A stretch of 64,000 nt of DNA from Mesorhizobium tamadayense (GTDB lineage: Bacteria; Pseudomonadota; Alphaproteobacteria; Rhizobiales; Rhizobiaceae). A model generated the notes under the pieces. The model saw nothing but the letters and a program-made list of their open reading frames with translations, had not been told where the DNA came from and did not search any database. The stretch lies in assembly GCF_003863365.1 (NCBI RefSeq), contig NZ_RQXT01000035.1:1-64000 (forward strand), given 5' to 3'. The position numbers and the translations under genes are program-made. Positions 52,603 through 60,411 of the stretch are shown here, one piece after another (positions within the stretch are counted from its first letter, which is position 1; each line of letters opens with the position of its first letter).

Positions 52603-53390
52603 TACTCTTTCTCCAGAACGATTGCCGAAACCTGGCGCCCGTAATCCGCTTCCTTGCGGTGGGTGGTGCGCCGGTAGGAATAGAAAAGATCTTCTTCCGC
52701 GTAAGTGCAGCGGCCGAGCCCTTCGGCGGTCACGCCGGCTTTGCGCAGCCGGTCGACCGTATATTGGTTAAGGTCGAACATCGAGTGGCCGGAATTGGCC
52801 GACAGCCTGAAATAGCGCGCGTTGCCGGCGTCGGCCTCGACGAAGCGGGCGACGAATTCGGGCCCGACCTCGTAATTGTTTGGGCCGATCGAAGGGCCGA
52901 GCACGGCGACGATGCGCTCACGGCGGGCGCCAAGGCCTTCCATCGCGGCAATGGTGTTTTCGAGCACGCCGGTGAAGGCACCTTTCCAGCCGGCATGGGC
53001 CGCGCCTATGACGCGGGCTTCGGCGTCGGCGAACAGGACCGGCCCACAATCGGCCGTCGAGGCACCGACGGCGATGCCCGGCCGGTCGGTGACGACGGCG
53101 TCGGCTTTGGGTCGGGGGCTTGCAAAAGGCTCCCTGGCGATGACGACATCGGGCGAATGGACCTGGTGCGCGGTGAGCAGATGATCCGCCGACACGCCCA
53201 ACCAGTCGGCGACGCGGCGGCGATTCTCGGCGACCAGCGCCTGATCGTCGCTGGAGCCGGTGCCGATATTGAGGCCCTGGTAGATGCCGCCGGAGACACC
53301 ACCGATGCGGGTGAAATAGCCGTGGCGTATGCCTGGCGCCTTCTCAAGCAGAGGCGAGCGTACTGGATCGGGTCTGGTCTGATTCAGCAT
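52602..53390 (-). CDS. pgeF: peptidoglycan editing factor PgeF (YfiH/laccase-domain)
   Basis: 262 residues from the ATG at 53390, matching the family start MLNQTRPDPVRSPLLE. Motifs: HGYFTRIGGVSGGIYQGLN, HQVHSPDVV, STADCGPVLFAD, IGAAHAGWKGAFTGVLEN and LGPSIGPNNYEVG, with the Cys and His residues of the zinc site. Members are metal-dependent and act in peptidoglycan precursor quality control or purine nucleoside phosphorolysis. An alternative ATG at 53477 would overlap the upstream stop (ATGA). The stop shares a base with the M24-like ATG. Confidence 0.9.
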   Translation of the reverse strand: MLNQTRPDPVRSPLLEKAPGIRHGYFTRIGGVSGGIYQGLNIGTGSSDDQALVAENRRRVADWLGVSADHLLTAHQVHSPDVVIAREPFASPRPKADAVVTDRPGIAVGASTADCGPVLFADAEARVIGAAHAGWKGAFTGVLENTIAAMEGLGARRERIVAVLGPSIGPNNYEVGPEFVARFVEADAGNARYFRLSANSGHSMFDLNQYTVDRLRKAGVTAEGLGRCTYAEEDLFYSYRRTTHRKEADYGRQVSAIVLEKE

Positions 53391-53476
53391 GGATGGGTTT
53401 GTTGTCCGCGCAGGCCGTTTCGTCAAGGCGAAGTTCGGGCACGTGGCAACCAGCTTGCACGGGTCGCCGGCGGACA

Positions 53477-54544
53477 TCAGCCCGTTTTCGCCGCCGGCAA
53501 AATCTTCATCACCTTGAACAGATGGCCCATCGCATCGGGGCCGGCGAGGCGTTCGACGGCGTCGGAGATCGCCTGCCGCTCACCGTCATCGGCCTTGGCG
53601 CCGAGCGCGCCGGCGCGCTCGAGCAGGCCCATGCCGAGCAGGAATTCGCCCTGCGTGGTCAGTTCGGCGTCGAGGCCGTGCGCCCGGGCGCTTGCGGCCA
53701 GGGCAGAGAAGTCCACATGGGCGGTGAGATCGGCCTCGCCGGGATTGGCCAGCACATCTTCGTGATCGTGCCTGCGCACGGCCTGCAATGTGTCGCCGAT
53801 GCCGGGCTCAAGATGGCCATAGTCGATGAACAGCCCCGCGCCGCCGTGGCCGGCGATGCGCTCGGCAATCGCCGCCATCAGCGCGGCGCGAGCAGGCGCC
53901 ACCTCGACGATCGCGCCTTGCGGCGCATTCGCTGCACCGGCCGGCAGCAGCGCCGGGTCGACGGAACCCGCGCCGGCGAAAAAATGGAGGTTGTCGGCAT
54001 CGTCGAGGCCGACCACGCGCTCGCGCCAGCCTGAACCGACATAGACGAACTGGCGAATCGGCACCGCGTCGAACAACTCGTTGCCGACGATGAAAAGCGG
54101 CTGTTGCGGCAGCGTGTCGATGGTCTGGTGCCAGGTCGGGGCCGCATGCTGGCCGGCAAGCGTCTCCTTCTGGATTTCGGTCAAGCGCGGACTGATCTCG
54201 ATCATCGCAAAGGAAGCCTCGGCGGCAAGCGACGGATCGAGGCGCGACCAGGCGCGCAACATGTCCTTCATCAGCGTGCCGCGACCGGGACCGATTTCGG
54301 CGAAGGTCGCGGGGAGCGGCCGGCCGGCACCCTCCCATGCTTGGTAAAGCCAGACGGCGACAAGCTCGCCGAACATCTGGCTGATCTCCGGCGCGGTGAC
54401 GAAGTCGCCGGCGGCGCCAAAGGGCTCGCGGGTCGTGTAATAGCCGTGCTTAGGGTCGAACAGGCAGAGCGCCATGTATTCGCTGACCGGGATCGGCCCC
54501 ACGGCGCCGATAAGGTCGACGATGCGGTCCTTCTGCCGGGTCAT
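53477..54544 (-). CDS. SAM-dependent methyltransferase, NDUFAF7/MidA family
   Basis: 355 residues from the ATG at 54544. It is the NDUFAF7 family: GPIPVSEYMALCLFDPKHGYY and FGAAGDFVTAPEISQMFGE, with TFAEIGPGRGTLMKDMLRAW the SAM-binding motif, and FIVGNELFDAVPIRQF following. Mitochondrial homologues methylate an arginine of a complex I subunit. The bacterial role is inferred. Its ATG overlaps the lgt stop (ATGA), and pgeF follows. Confidence 0.9.
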   Translation of the reverse strand: MTRQKDRIVDLIGAVGPIPVSEYMALCLFDPKHGYYTTREPFGAAGDFVTAPEISQMFGELVAVWLYQAWEGAGRPLPATFAEIGPGRGTLMKDMLRAWSRLDPSLAAEASFAMIEISPRLTEIQKETLAGQHAAPTWHQTIDTLPQQPLFIVGNELFDAVPIRQFVYVGSGWRERVVGLDDADNLHFFAGAGSVDPALLPAGAANAPQGAIVEVAPARAALMAAIAERIAGHGGAGLFIDYGHLEPGIGDTLQAVRRHDHEDVLANPGEADLTAHVDFSALAASARAHGLDAELTTQGEFLLGMGLLERAGALGAKADDGERQAISDAVERLAGPDAMGHLFKVMKILPAAKTG

Positions 54545-55395
54545 GCCGCCTGCGGCTGCGTCATCGGCTTTGCCGTCGCCATGGCCCAGATGCCGGCGAG
54601 CACCATTGGCGTGGACAGGATCATGCCCATGGTCAGCCAATTGGTGCCGAGCAGATAGCCAATCTGCTGGTCGGGCTCTCGGAAGAACTCGACGAAGATG
54701 CGCGACAGGCCGTAGCCGCAGATGAAGGCGCCGCCGACGAAGCGCGGCGTCCCGAGCTTCAGCCGAGAATGGGTGAGGAAGCGCAGCACCAGGAACAGCA
54801 CGAGGCCTTCAAGCAGCGCCTCATAGAGCTGGCTGGGGTGGCGGGTGAACGGGCCGCCATTGGGGAACTCGATCGCCCAGGGCATGTCGGTCGGCCTTCC
54901 CCAAAGCTCTGAATTGATGAAATTGGCCACACGCACCAGCCCAAGACCGACTGGCACGCCGGCGGAGACGACGTCGAACAGCGTCCAGGTGTGGATGCCG
55001 CGCTTGAGCGAGAACAAGGTCATGGCCAGGATGACGCCGAGCAGGCCGCCATGGAACGACATGCCGCCCTGCCAGACGGCAAAAATGTCGAGCGGATGCG
55101 CGATATAGCGCGGCAGGTCGTAGAACAGCACGTAGCCGGTACGCCCGCCGAGCACCACGCCGATCGCCGCCCAGACGATGAAATCGTCAAGATCCTCGGG
55201 CTTCATCGGCAGCTCGCCGTCCGGCCAAAGGCCGGTATTGGTGACCAGCCGCTTGGCGTACCACCAGGCAAAGAGGATGCCGACGATGTAGCCGACACCA
55301 TACCAATGCACCGCCAGCGGTCCGATATGGAAGATGACCGGATCGATGTTGGGGAAGGGCAGGGAGGCCAGCGGCAGCAGGAAATATTCGCTCAA
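54541..55395 (-). CDS. lgt: prolipoprotein diacylglyceryl transferase
   Basis: 284 residues and about seven transmembrane helices. Signature segments are FHGGLLGVILAMTLFSLKRG and GLVRVANFINSELWGRPTD, with RHPSQLYEALLEGLVLF near the C-terminus and FREPDQQIG. It transfers diacylglycerol from phosphatidylglycerol to the lipobox cysteine of prolipoproteins. The TTG at 55395 has GGAG upstream and gives MSEYFLLPLASLPFPNIDPV; the upstream TTG at 55407 is less well supported. First gene of the lgt-NDUFAF7-pgeF-M24 operon. Confidence 0.94.
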   Translation of the reverse strand: MSEYFLLPLASLPFPNIDPVIFHIGPLAVHWYGVGYIVGILFAWWYAKRLVTNTGLWPDGELPMKPEDLDDFIVWAAIGVVLGGRTGYVLFYDLPRYIAHPLDIFAVWQGGMSFHGGLLGVILAMTLFSLKRGIHTWTLFDVVSAGVPVGLGLVRVANFINSELWGRPTDMPWAIEFPNGGPFTRHPSQLYEALLEGLVLFLVLRFLTHSRLKLGTPRFVGGAFICGYGLSRIFVEFFREPDQQIGYLLGTNWLTMGMILSTPMVLAGIWAMATAKPMTQPQAA

Positions 55396-55498
55396 CAGGG
55401 TCTCCAAGGCGCGGTCATGTTCGGGCGCGGACCATGCGGCAGGGTTTTGGCGGGGTCAAGGCAAGGCGGCGCCACGGCTGGGAAGTAAGCTGTCACGC

Positions 55499-55669
55499 CT
55501 ATCTGGCTGCTCTGCGCTTGGTCTCTGCCAATGCCTTATATTTGGCCTCCAAGCGGTCAAGCACATCTTCGGCGGGCTTTACCCGTCCTGCGTCGGCGTC
55601 GGCGATACCTTTGGCGAGCGCGGCATCGATTGCGGCAAGGCGTCTCTGCACATCCGCGCTGATGGTCAT
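55499..55669 (-). CDS. possible antitoxin-like small protein
   Basis: 56 residues from the ATG at 55669, chosen for the GAGGG upstream. The protein MTISADVQRRLAAIDAALAK and following GIADADAGRVKPAEDVLDRL resemble C-terminal parts of ParD/addiction-module antitoxins. No toxin gene is present on either side (lgt downstream, a UbiK-family gene divergent). It is therefore an orphan, if real. Longer starts up to 55771 exist and are less convincing. Confidence 0.5.
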   Translation of the reverse strand: MTISADVQRRLAAIDAALAKGIADADAGRVKPAEDVLDRLEAKYKALAETKRRAAR

Positions 55670-55808
55670 GATGATGCCCTCTGACATGCCTTCAGAATAG
55701 TAGCAATTACTGACCCAGCAAACCCAGCTTGATGCCGCAGCGGCCTCGGACGCGCTTGCATTCCGCGCCACGCGCCACTACGTCAAAATAACAAAGCGAG
55801 GATCTGCC

Positions 55809-56111
55809 ATGTCGAACGGACCGAACCGCATTCTCGATGAGTTCGCCAAGCTGATGACGGATGCCGCGGGCGCCGCGCAAGGCGTGCGGCGCGAGGTGGA
55901 GACGGCTTTCAAGGGCCAGGCCGAGCGTATCCTCAACTCCATGGATGTGGTGCAGCGCGAGGAGTTCGAGGCGGCGCGCGAGATGGCCGTCAAGGCGAGG
56001 GAAGACAACATCCAGCTTGCGGCGCGTGTCGAAGCGCTTGAGGCGAAGCTGGCCGAACTGACCGGGCAGGCCGCACCGGCGGCCGCGGCGAAGCCTCGAT
56101 CAAAAAAATAA
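55809..56111 (+). CDS. accessory factor UbiK family protein
   Basis: 100 residues of the BMFP/UbiK family. RILDEFAKLMTDAAGAAQGV is the start of the conserved domain, an amphipathic helix follows, and VVQREEFEAAREMAVKARED leads into a coiled coil (LAARVEALEAKLAEL) with a lysine-rich tail. UbiK assists ubiquinone biosynthesis at the membrane in Proteobacteria; the alphaproteobacterial members are less studied. It has GAGGA before its ATG and is divergent from the antitoxin-like gene and lgt. Confidence 0.88.
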   Translation: MSNGPNRILDEFAKLMTDAAGAAQGVRREVETAFKGQAERILNSMDVVQREEFEAAREMAVKAREDNIQLAARVEALEAKLAELTGQAAPAAAAKPRSKK

Positions 56112-56426
56112 TCTTTAAACTTTTCCACAAAGCGCGATCCGAAAAATCGCTTTGCCGTGAATCGCTTACCGGCATTGCATGAATCTTTTTGACAGCGGCT
56201 TTCCACATGCGAATGACGCAGTGCGAAAAATTGGGCTGTTCACGCGACTCCCGATCAATAGACTGAATTTGTTGCATGATTCGGAGCAGGGATCATGCGC
56301 CGGGCGGTGGGGTCCGGTTGAGGTTTTTGCGTTTGAGAAGCCCCGGCCGTCCGAGTTCTAGACAAGATTGTTCGTCGTGTGTGCCCCGCGGAGCGTGTGG
56401 CGCTCCCCTGAACACAGGAAGCATTC
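56112..56426. other. AT-rich intergenic region with GANTC cluster
   Basis: 315 bp before ybjN. It contains four GANTC (CcrM methylation) sites at 56159-56163, 56181-56185, 56246-56250 and 56278-56282. TTTTCCACA, matching the DnaA-box consensus TTWTNCACA, is at 56121-56129, and a one-mismatch version is at ~56200-56208. A small palindrome with GCATGATTC and GGATCATGC is at ~56275-56299. The region probably contains the ybjN promoter. Confidence 0.6.
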
Positions 56427-56927
56427 ATGGAACTCCTCGAACTCGAATTCTCCCGTGAAATCCACCCGGTGGATGTCATCGAGCAGGTGGCCCACAACAA
56501 CGACTGGTCCTTCGAACGCGCCGGCGACGACGAGATTTCCATTTCTGTCGTCGGCAGCTGGACCGACTATCACGTCTCCTTCTCCTGGATGGAGGATTTC
56601 GAGGCGCTGCATCTGGCCTGCGCCTTCGACATCAAGGTGCCGGAGACGCGCGCGCTCGAAGTGATGCGGCTGTTGTCGCTGATCAACGAGCAGATGCTGT
56701 TCGGCCATTTCGACCTGTGGGAGCAGGAAGGCGCGATCATGTTCCGCCAGTCGCTGCTGCTTGCCGGCGGGGTCGAGCCTTCGAGCCAGCAGGTCGAGGT
56801 CTTGCTGTCGTCGGCGCTCGAGGCCTGCGAATGCTATTTCCAGGCCTTCCAGTTCGTCGTCTGGTCGGGCACGTCGGCCAAGGACGCGCTGTCGAGCGTG
56901 CTGTTCGAAACGCATGGAAACGCCTGA
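56427..56927 (+). CDS. YbjN domain-containing protein
   Basis: A 166-residue YbjN-family protein. LELEFSREIHPVDVIEQVAH and WSFERAGDDEISISVVG start the domain, and MRLLSLINEQMLFGHFDLWE and ACECYFQAFQFVVW are the later conserved segments. These proteins have a type III secretion chaperone-like fold and influence motility or stress, mechanism unknown. The ATG has AGGAAG nearby. It ends 18 bp before the CsaA-like gene, which probably shares its transcript. Confidence 0.88.
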   Translation: MELLELEFSREIHPVDVIEQVAHNNDWSFERAGDDEISISVVGSWTDYHVSFSWMEDFEALHLACAFDIKVPETRALEVMRLLSLINEQMLFGHFDLWEQEGAIMFRQSLLLAGGVEPSSQQVEVLLSSALEACECYFQAFQFVVWSGTSAKDALSSVLFETHGNA

Positions 56928-56945
56928 GCGCGTCAGATACCGCCG

Positions 56946-57305
56946 ATGAGTTCCAGCAGCGAGCGCAAACCCGAGATCAGCTTTGCCGATTTCGACCGCG
57001 TCGACATTCGTGCCGGCACGATCATCGAGGCCGAGCCGTTCCCGGAGGCGCGAAAGCCGGCATTCAAGCTGAAGATCGATTTCGGCCCGGCGATCGGGGT
57101 GAAGAAGTCATCGGCGCAAATCACCAAGTACTACACGCCGGGAACGCTGATCGGCCGGCAGGTCTTCGCGGTCGTCAACTTCCCGCCGCGCCAGATCGGC
57201 CCGTTCATGTCGGAGGTGCTGACGCTCGGCTTTCCCGACGAGGAGGGCGCCGTCGTGCTCGGCGCCATCGAGCGCAAGGTGCCGAACGGAGGGCGGCTAT
57301 TTTAG
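56946..57305 (+). CDS. csaA: CsaA-like tRNA-binding protein
   Basis: 119 residues forming a single OB-fold tRNA-binding domain. FADFDRVDIRAGTIIEAEPF, KLKIDFGPAIGVKKSSAQIT and GRQVFAVVNFPPRQIGPFMSE are the characteristic segments of CsaA, a dimeric chaperone-like protein related to the C-terminus of MetRS. It follows ybjN by 18 bp. Its stop is directly before an interspersed repeat. Confidence 0.9.
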   Translation: MSSSSERKPEISFADFDRVDIRAGTIIEAEPFPEARKPAFKLKIDFGPAIGVKKSSAQITKYYTPGTLIGRQVFAVVNFPPRQIGPFMSEVLTLGFPDEEGAVVLGAIERKVPNGGRLF

Positions 57306-57385
57306 ACCTCGTCATCCACGGGCGGAACGGTAGCGAAGCTCCGTTGCGGAGACCATGGGATCCTGTGCCGTTACATCGGCCGAAG
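57306..57385. repeat. interspersed GTCATCC repeat (copy A)
   Basis: Begins CTCGTCATCCACGGGCGGAA just after the csaA stop and ends near GGGATCCTGTGCCGTTAC. The order GTCATCC, CGGGCG, GCAGACC-like and GGATCC is shared with the inverted copy at 57486-57565. The two flank ~100 bp of sequence without a gene. Confidence 0.65.
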
Positions 57386-57485
57386 ATTGCTGACGGCCCA
57401 GAACGGCGCTTATCTCCTCGTCTGCTCCACCGAGCATGGTCGCTTCGCCGCTCCTTCAATGGCGTAGATTCTCCCCCGCAGCGAA

Positions 57486-57565
57486 CGCATACAGATCAGG
57501 GCATGGATCCTCGGGTCTGCGCGCCGGCTTTGCCGCCGCTTCGCCCGTGGATGACGAAGGTGGGT
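57486..57565. repeat. interspersed GTCATCC repeat (copy B, inverted)
   Basis: Read on the minus strand it begins CTTCGTCATCCACGGGCGAA and continues through GCGCGCAGACCCGAGGATCC. It is the same family as copy A but inverted. It covers the last ~20 codons and stop of the glycosyltransferase gene (57496). Confidence 0.7.
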
Positions 57566-58587
57566 GCCAGTCCTCCAGCTTGCGTCCTGCCCAGCGCTTC
57601 CTCGACCACGTCAAGGAACATCTCGGCGCAGGCCTTCCAGCTGTAGCGCATGGCGCGCTGGCGCGCCTCCACCCGGTCGATGTGAAGCGCCTTCAGCGAA
57701 GCCTCGCGCAGATCCTCGGACACCGCCCCGCCAACACCGTCGCCGACGATATCGATCGGCCCGGTCACCGGATAGGCGGCGACCGGAGTGCCGCTTGCCA
57801 GCGCCTCGATTATGACGTTCCCGAAGGTGTCGGTGCGGCTCGGAAAGACGAAGGCGTCGGCCGATGCGTAGATCTCGGCCAGTTCGTCGTTCGGGCGATG
57901 GCCGAGGAAATGCGCGTTCGGATAGCGGGCCTTGAGCTTTGCCAGCTCCGGCCCTTCGCCGACCACCACCTTGCTGCCGGGGAGGTCGAGATCGAGGAAG
58001 GCGGTCAGGTTCTTTTCGATCGCGACGCGGCCGACGCAAAGGAAGATGGGGCGGGGGAAGCTCGTGTCCTTGCGCTTGTCCGGCCGGAAATGATCGGTGT
58101 CGACTCCACGCGTCCAGGGCCTCAGCTTGTTGAAGCCGCGCGAAGCAAGGTCGTCGGCCAGCGACTGCGTGGCGACAAGCGTGCCTTGTCCGGAATTGTG
58201 GAAGTCGCGCAGCCAGTTATAGGCCCAGCTTTCCGGCACCGGCAGGCGGGCGCTGAGATATTCGGGAAAGCGCGTGTGGTAGCTGGTGGTGAAGGGACGG
58301 CCGGCCTTGCGGCAATAGCGGCGCGCCATGATGCCGAGCGGACCTTCGGTGACGATGTGGATGTGGTCGGCCTCGCGCGCATCGATCAGCCGGGCGACAT
58401 GACCTGGAGTCGTCAACGCGAGCCGAATGTCCGGATAGGTCGGCAGCGGCAAGGTGCGGAAGATGTTGGGCGTCAGGAAATCGACCTGGACGTCGTAGGA
58501 TTTCAGCGTTTCGGTTAGCCGCTCCAGCGTGTGGACGACGCCGTTGACCTGCGGCCGCCAAGCATCGGTGACCATCAGGATTCGCAT
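57496..58587 (-). CDS. GT4-family glycosyltransferase with repeat-derived C-terminus
   Basis: 363 residues from the ATG at 58587. It is a GT-B fold: MRILMVTDAWRPQVNGVVHT opens the first Rossmann domain, and the nucleotide-sugar domain has FLCVGRVAIEKNL and PSRTDTFGNVIIEALASGTP with the E-x7-E motif. Members transfer sugars to lipid acceptors (for example, in membrane glycolipid synthesis). The last ~20 residues (FVIHGRSGGKAGAQTRGSMP) are encoded by the interspersed repeat, so the ancestral C-terminus was probably shorter or different. Monocistronic; acceptor unknown. Confidence 0.88.
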   Translation of the reverse strand: MRILMVTDAWRPQVNGVVHTLERLTETLKSYDVQVDFLTPNIFRTLPLPTYPDIRLALTTPGHVARLIDAREADHIHIVTEGPLGIMARRYCRKAGRPFTTSYHTRFPEYLSARLPVPESWAYNWLRDFHNSGQGTLVATQSLADDLASRGFNKLRPWTRGVDTDHFRPDKRKDTSFPRPIFLCVGRVAIEKNLTAFLDLDLPGSKVVVGEGPELAKLKARYPNAHFLGHRPNDELAEIYASADAFVFPSRTDTFGNVIIEALASGTPVAAYPVTGPIDIVGDGVGGAVSEDLREASLKALHIDRVEARQRAMRYSWKACAEMFLDVVEEALGRTQAGGLAPTFVIHGRSGGKAGAQTRGSMP

Positions 58588-58789
58588 GACGGTCCTTTGG
58601 AGGGGCTCTTGAGCGCGCCGGCACGCTGGCGGAACGGCGACCAGGCAGCGGCTCGCGCTTCGCTCCAGCGCACCCGGACAGGCGCGGGATCGAAGCGGGG
58701 CGGCATGGCCGAATCGGTAAAGGTCGCGCGCTTCATGCGCGCTCTTGACCATGATTTCATGACGGGCGCATGAAGCAGTAGTTTGATTG

Positions 58790-58857
58790 AGCATGATCTT
58801 GTCCGAAAACCGGTTTCCACTTTTTGCTACGCTGACCTTCGGTTCGGGATCATGCTC
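58790..58857. repeat. interspersed palindrome, GATCATGC family (copy 2)
   Basis: GAGCATGATCTTGTCCG to CGGGATCATGCTC, with the inner string GCTGACCTTCGGTTCGG as in the 6631-6699 copy. It lies between the glycosyltransferase start and the 3' end of the sensor kinase. Confidence 0.75.
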
Positions 58858-58860
58858 CGA

Positions 58861-60276
58861 TTACGCGGGCACCTTGATCACCGCGCGCAAACCGCCAAGC
58901 GGGCTGTCTTCAAGCGTAATATCACCGCCATGGGTGCGGGCGATGTCGCGAGCGATCGACAGGCCGAGGCCGGTGCCGCTGGCATCGAGATTGCGCGCCT
59001 CATCCAGCCGCAGGAATGGCTTGAACACCTCTTCGCGCTTGTCGGGCGCGATGCCCGGGCCGTCGTCGTCGATGGTGATGGTGAGCGAGCCGCGGCCGTG
59101 GTTGGCATGGACCTCGACGGTCTTGGCGTAGCGGAAGGCATTGCCGATGACGTTGGACATCAGCCTGGCAAAGGCGTTCGGCCGCACATGCACGGTCGGA
59201 TCGCCGGTCAGCGAGGTCGACAGCTTGCATTTGCGCAGCCGCGCTTCCTCGCCCAGCTTCTGGAAATAGGCGTCGAGATCGAAGCGGCCGGTATCCTCGG
59301 CCGCCTCGCCGCGGGCGAAGGAGAGATAGCCCTCCAGCATCGACTGCATGTCGTCGATGTCCTGGTTGAGCGCCGCCTTGGTCTCGGCCTTGCCGCCGGC
59401 CAGCGCCAGCTGCAGCTTGAAGCGGGTGAGGATGGTCCTGAGGTCGTGGCTGACGCCGGTCAGCATGGCGGTGCGCTGTTCGATCTGGCGCTCTATGCGC
59501 TCGCGCATCTGGATGAAGGCGAAGCCGGCGCGACGCACTTCCTCCGCGCCGCGCGGACGGAAATCGCGCGGCATCGGCCGCCCCTTGCCGAAGCTCTCGG
59601 CGGCTTCGGCCAAGGTCAGGATCGGCCTTATTTGGTTGCGCAGGAACGGGATCGCGATCATCAAGAGCACCAGCGAGGTGCCGACCATCCAGATCAGGAA
59701 GATGTGGGTGTTGGAAGCATAGGCCTGGCTGCGGCGCACGAAGACGCGCAAGACCTTGCCTTCGAGCTGGACGCGGACCTCGACGATGTTGGAATTGCCG
59801 ACCGTGTCGATCCAGAAGGGACGGTTGATCTGCCGGGTGATCTCCGACGACAGCGCCTCGTCGAGGATTGAGAAGAACGGCTTCGGCCCGGGCGCCGGCA
59901 ACGGATCGGGCGGCAGCAGGTCCACTTTCAACTGCATGCGGTCCTGGGCGATGCGGATGATGTTGGCGTAATCGGCGTCGTGCGGATAAGTCTCCATCAT
60001 GTCGATGATGGCGGCGATGTCGCGGACGGTCGCTTGCGACAGGCGCTGGGTGACCGTCTGCCAGTGGCGCTCCATGAAGACGAAGGCGACGACCGACTGC
60101 AGCAGGATCATCGGCGCGATGACGATGATCAGGGAGCGGGCATAGAGCCGCTTCGGCATGTAGAGCGCGACCAGGCGCCAGAACCGGTTCCAGGCGCGCG
60201 GCATCGCCCTCAGCGTCCGCAGCGCAAGATCGCCGCGGCCACCGCCCTTGGGCTTTTCCAGTTGCGTGGTCGCCAT
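58861..60276 (-). CDS. sensor histidine kinase partnered with a PetR-like regulator
   Basis: 471 residues. Transmembrane segments are near 47-68 (SLIIVIAPMILLQSVVAFVF) and 186-206 (IFLIWMVGTSLVLLMIAIPF), with a periplasmic domain between. Then HAMP, an H-box SHDLRTILTRFKLQL (I where P is usual), NVIGNAFRYAK, DDDGPGIAPDKREEVFKPF and GTGLGLSIARDIAR. It is 135 bp downstream of the response regulator on the same strand and probably its partner. The signal is unknown. Confidence 0.9.
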   Translation of the reverse strand: MATTQLEKPKGGGRGDLALRTLRAMPRAWNRFWRLVALYMPKRLYARSLIIVIAPMILLQSVVAFVFMERHWQTVTQRLSQATVRDIAAIIDMMETYPHDADYANIIRIAQDRMQLKVDLLPPDPLPAPGPKPFFSILDEALSSEITRQINRPFWIDTVGNSNIVEVRVQLEGKVLRVFVRRSQAYASNTHIFLIWMVGTSLVLLMIAIPFLRNQIRPILTLAEAAESFGKGRPMPRDFRPRGAEEVRRAGFAFIQMRERIERQIEQRTAMLTGVSHDLRTILTRFKLQLALAGGKAETKAALNQDIDDMQSMLEGYLSFARGEAAEDTGRFDLDAYFQKLGEEARLRKCKLSTSLTGDPTVHVRPNAFARLMSNVIGNAFRYAKTVEVHANHGRGSLTITIDDDGPGIAPDKREEVFKPFLRLDEARNLDASGTGLGLSIARDIARTHGGDITLEDSPLGGLRAVIKVPA

Positions 60277-60354
60277 TCGCCCTTCCGCTCGTCGATGGCC
60301 GTTCAGCAAAGGGCCGTAAGCGCGCCGTACTTGGCGCGCTTCGCTTCTTTGGTT

Positions 60355-60404
60355 TGCATGCCGTTATCCCAAAACCGATGACCACTTTTGGGCGACATGC
60401 CTTA
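60355..60404. repeat. short CATG-family palindrome
   Basis: GCATGCCGTTATCCCAAAAC and CCACTTTTGGGCGACATGC pair partly. It lies in the gap between the kinase and its response regulator; similar in form to 49601-49644. Confidence 0.5.
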
Positions 60405-60411
60405 GAACAGT

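Noticed and set aside
56112..56426. A chromosomal origin of replication
   Set aside because: Only one exact DnaA box and no replication or partition genes nearby; reported instead as a regulatory candidate.
58588..58789. A tRNA or small RNA gene next to the glycosyltransferase
   Set aside because: Short palindromic pieces are present but no cloverleaf or terminator-bounded structure could be drawn by eye.
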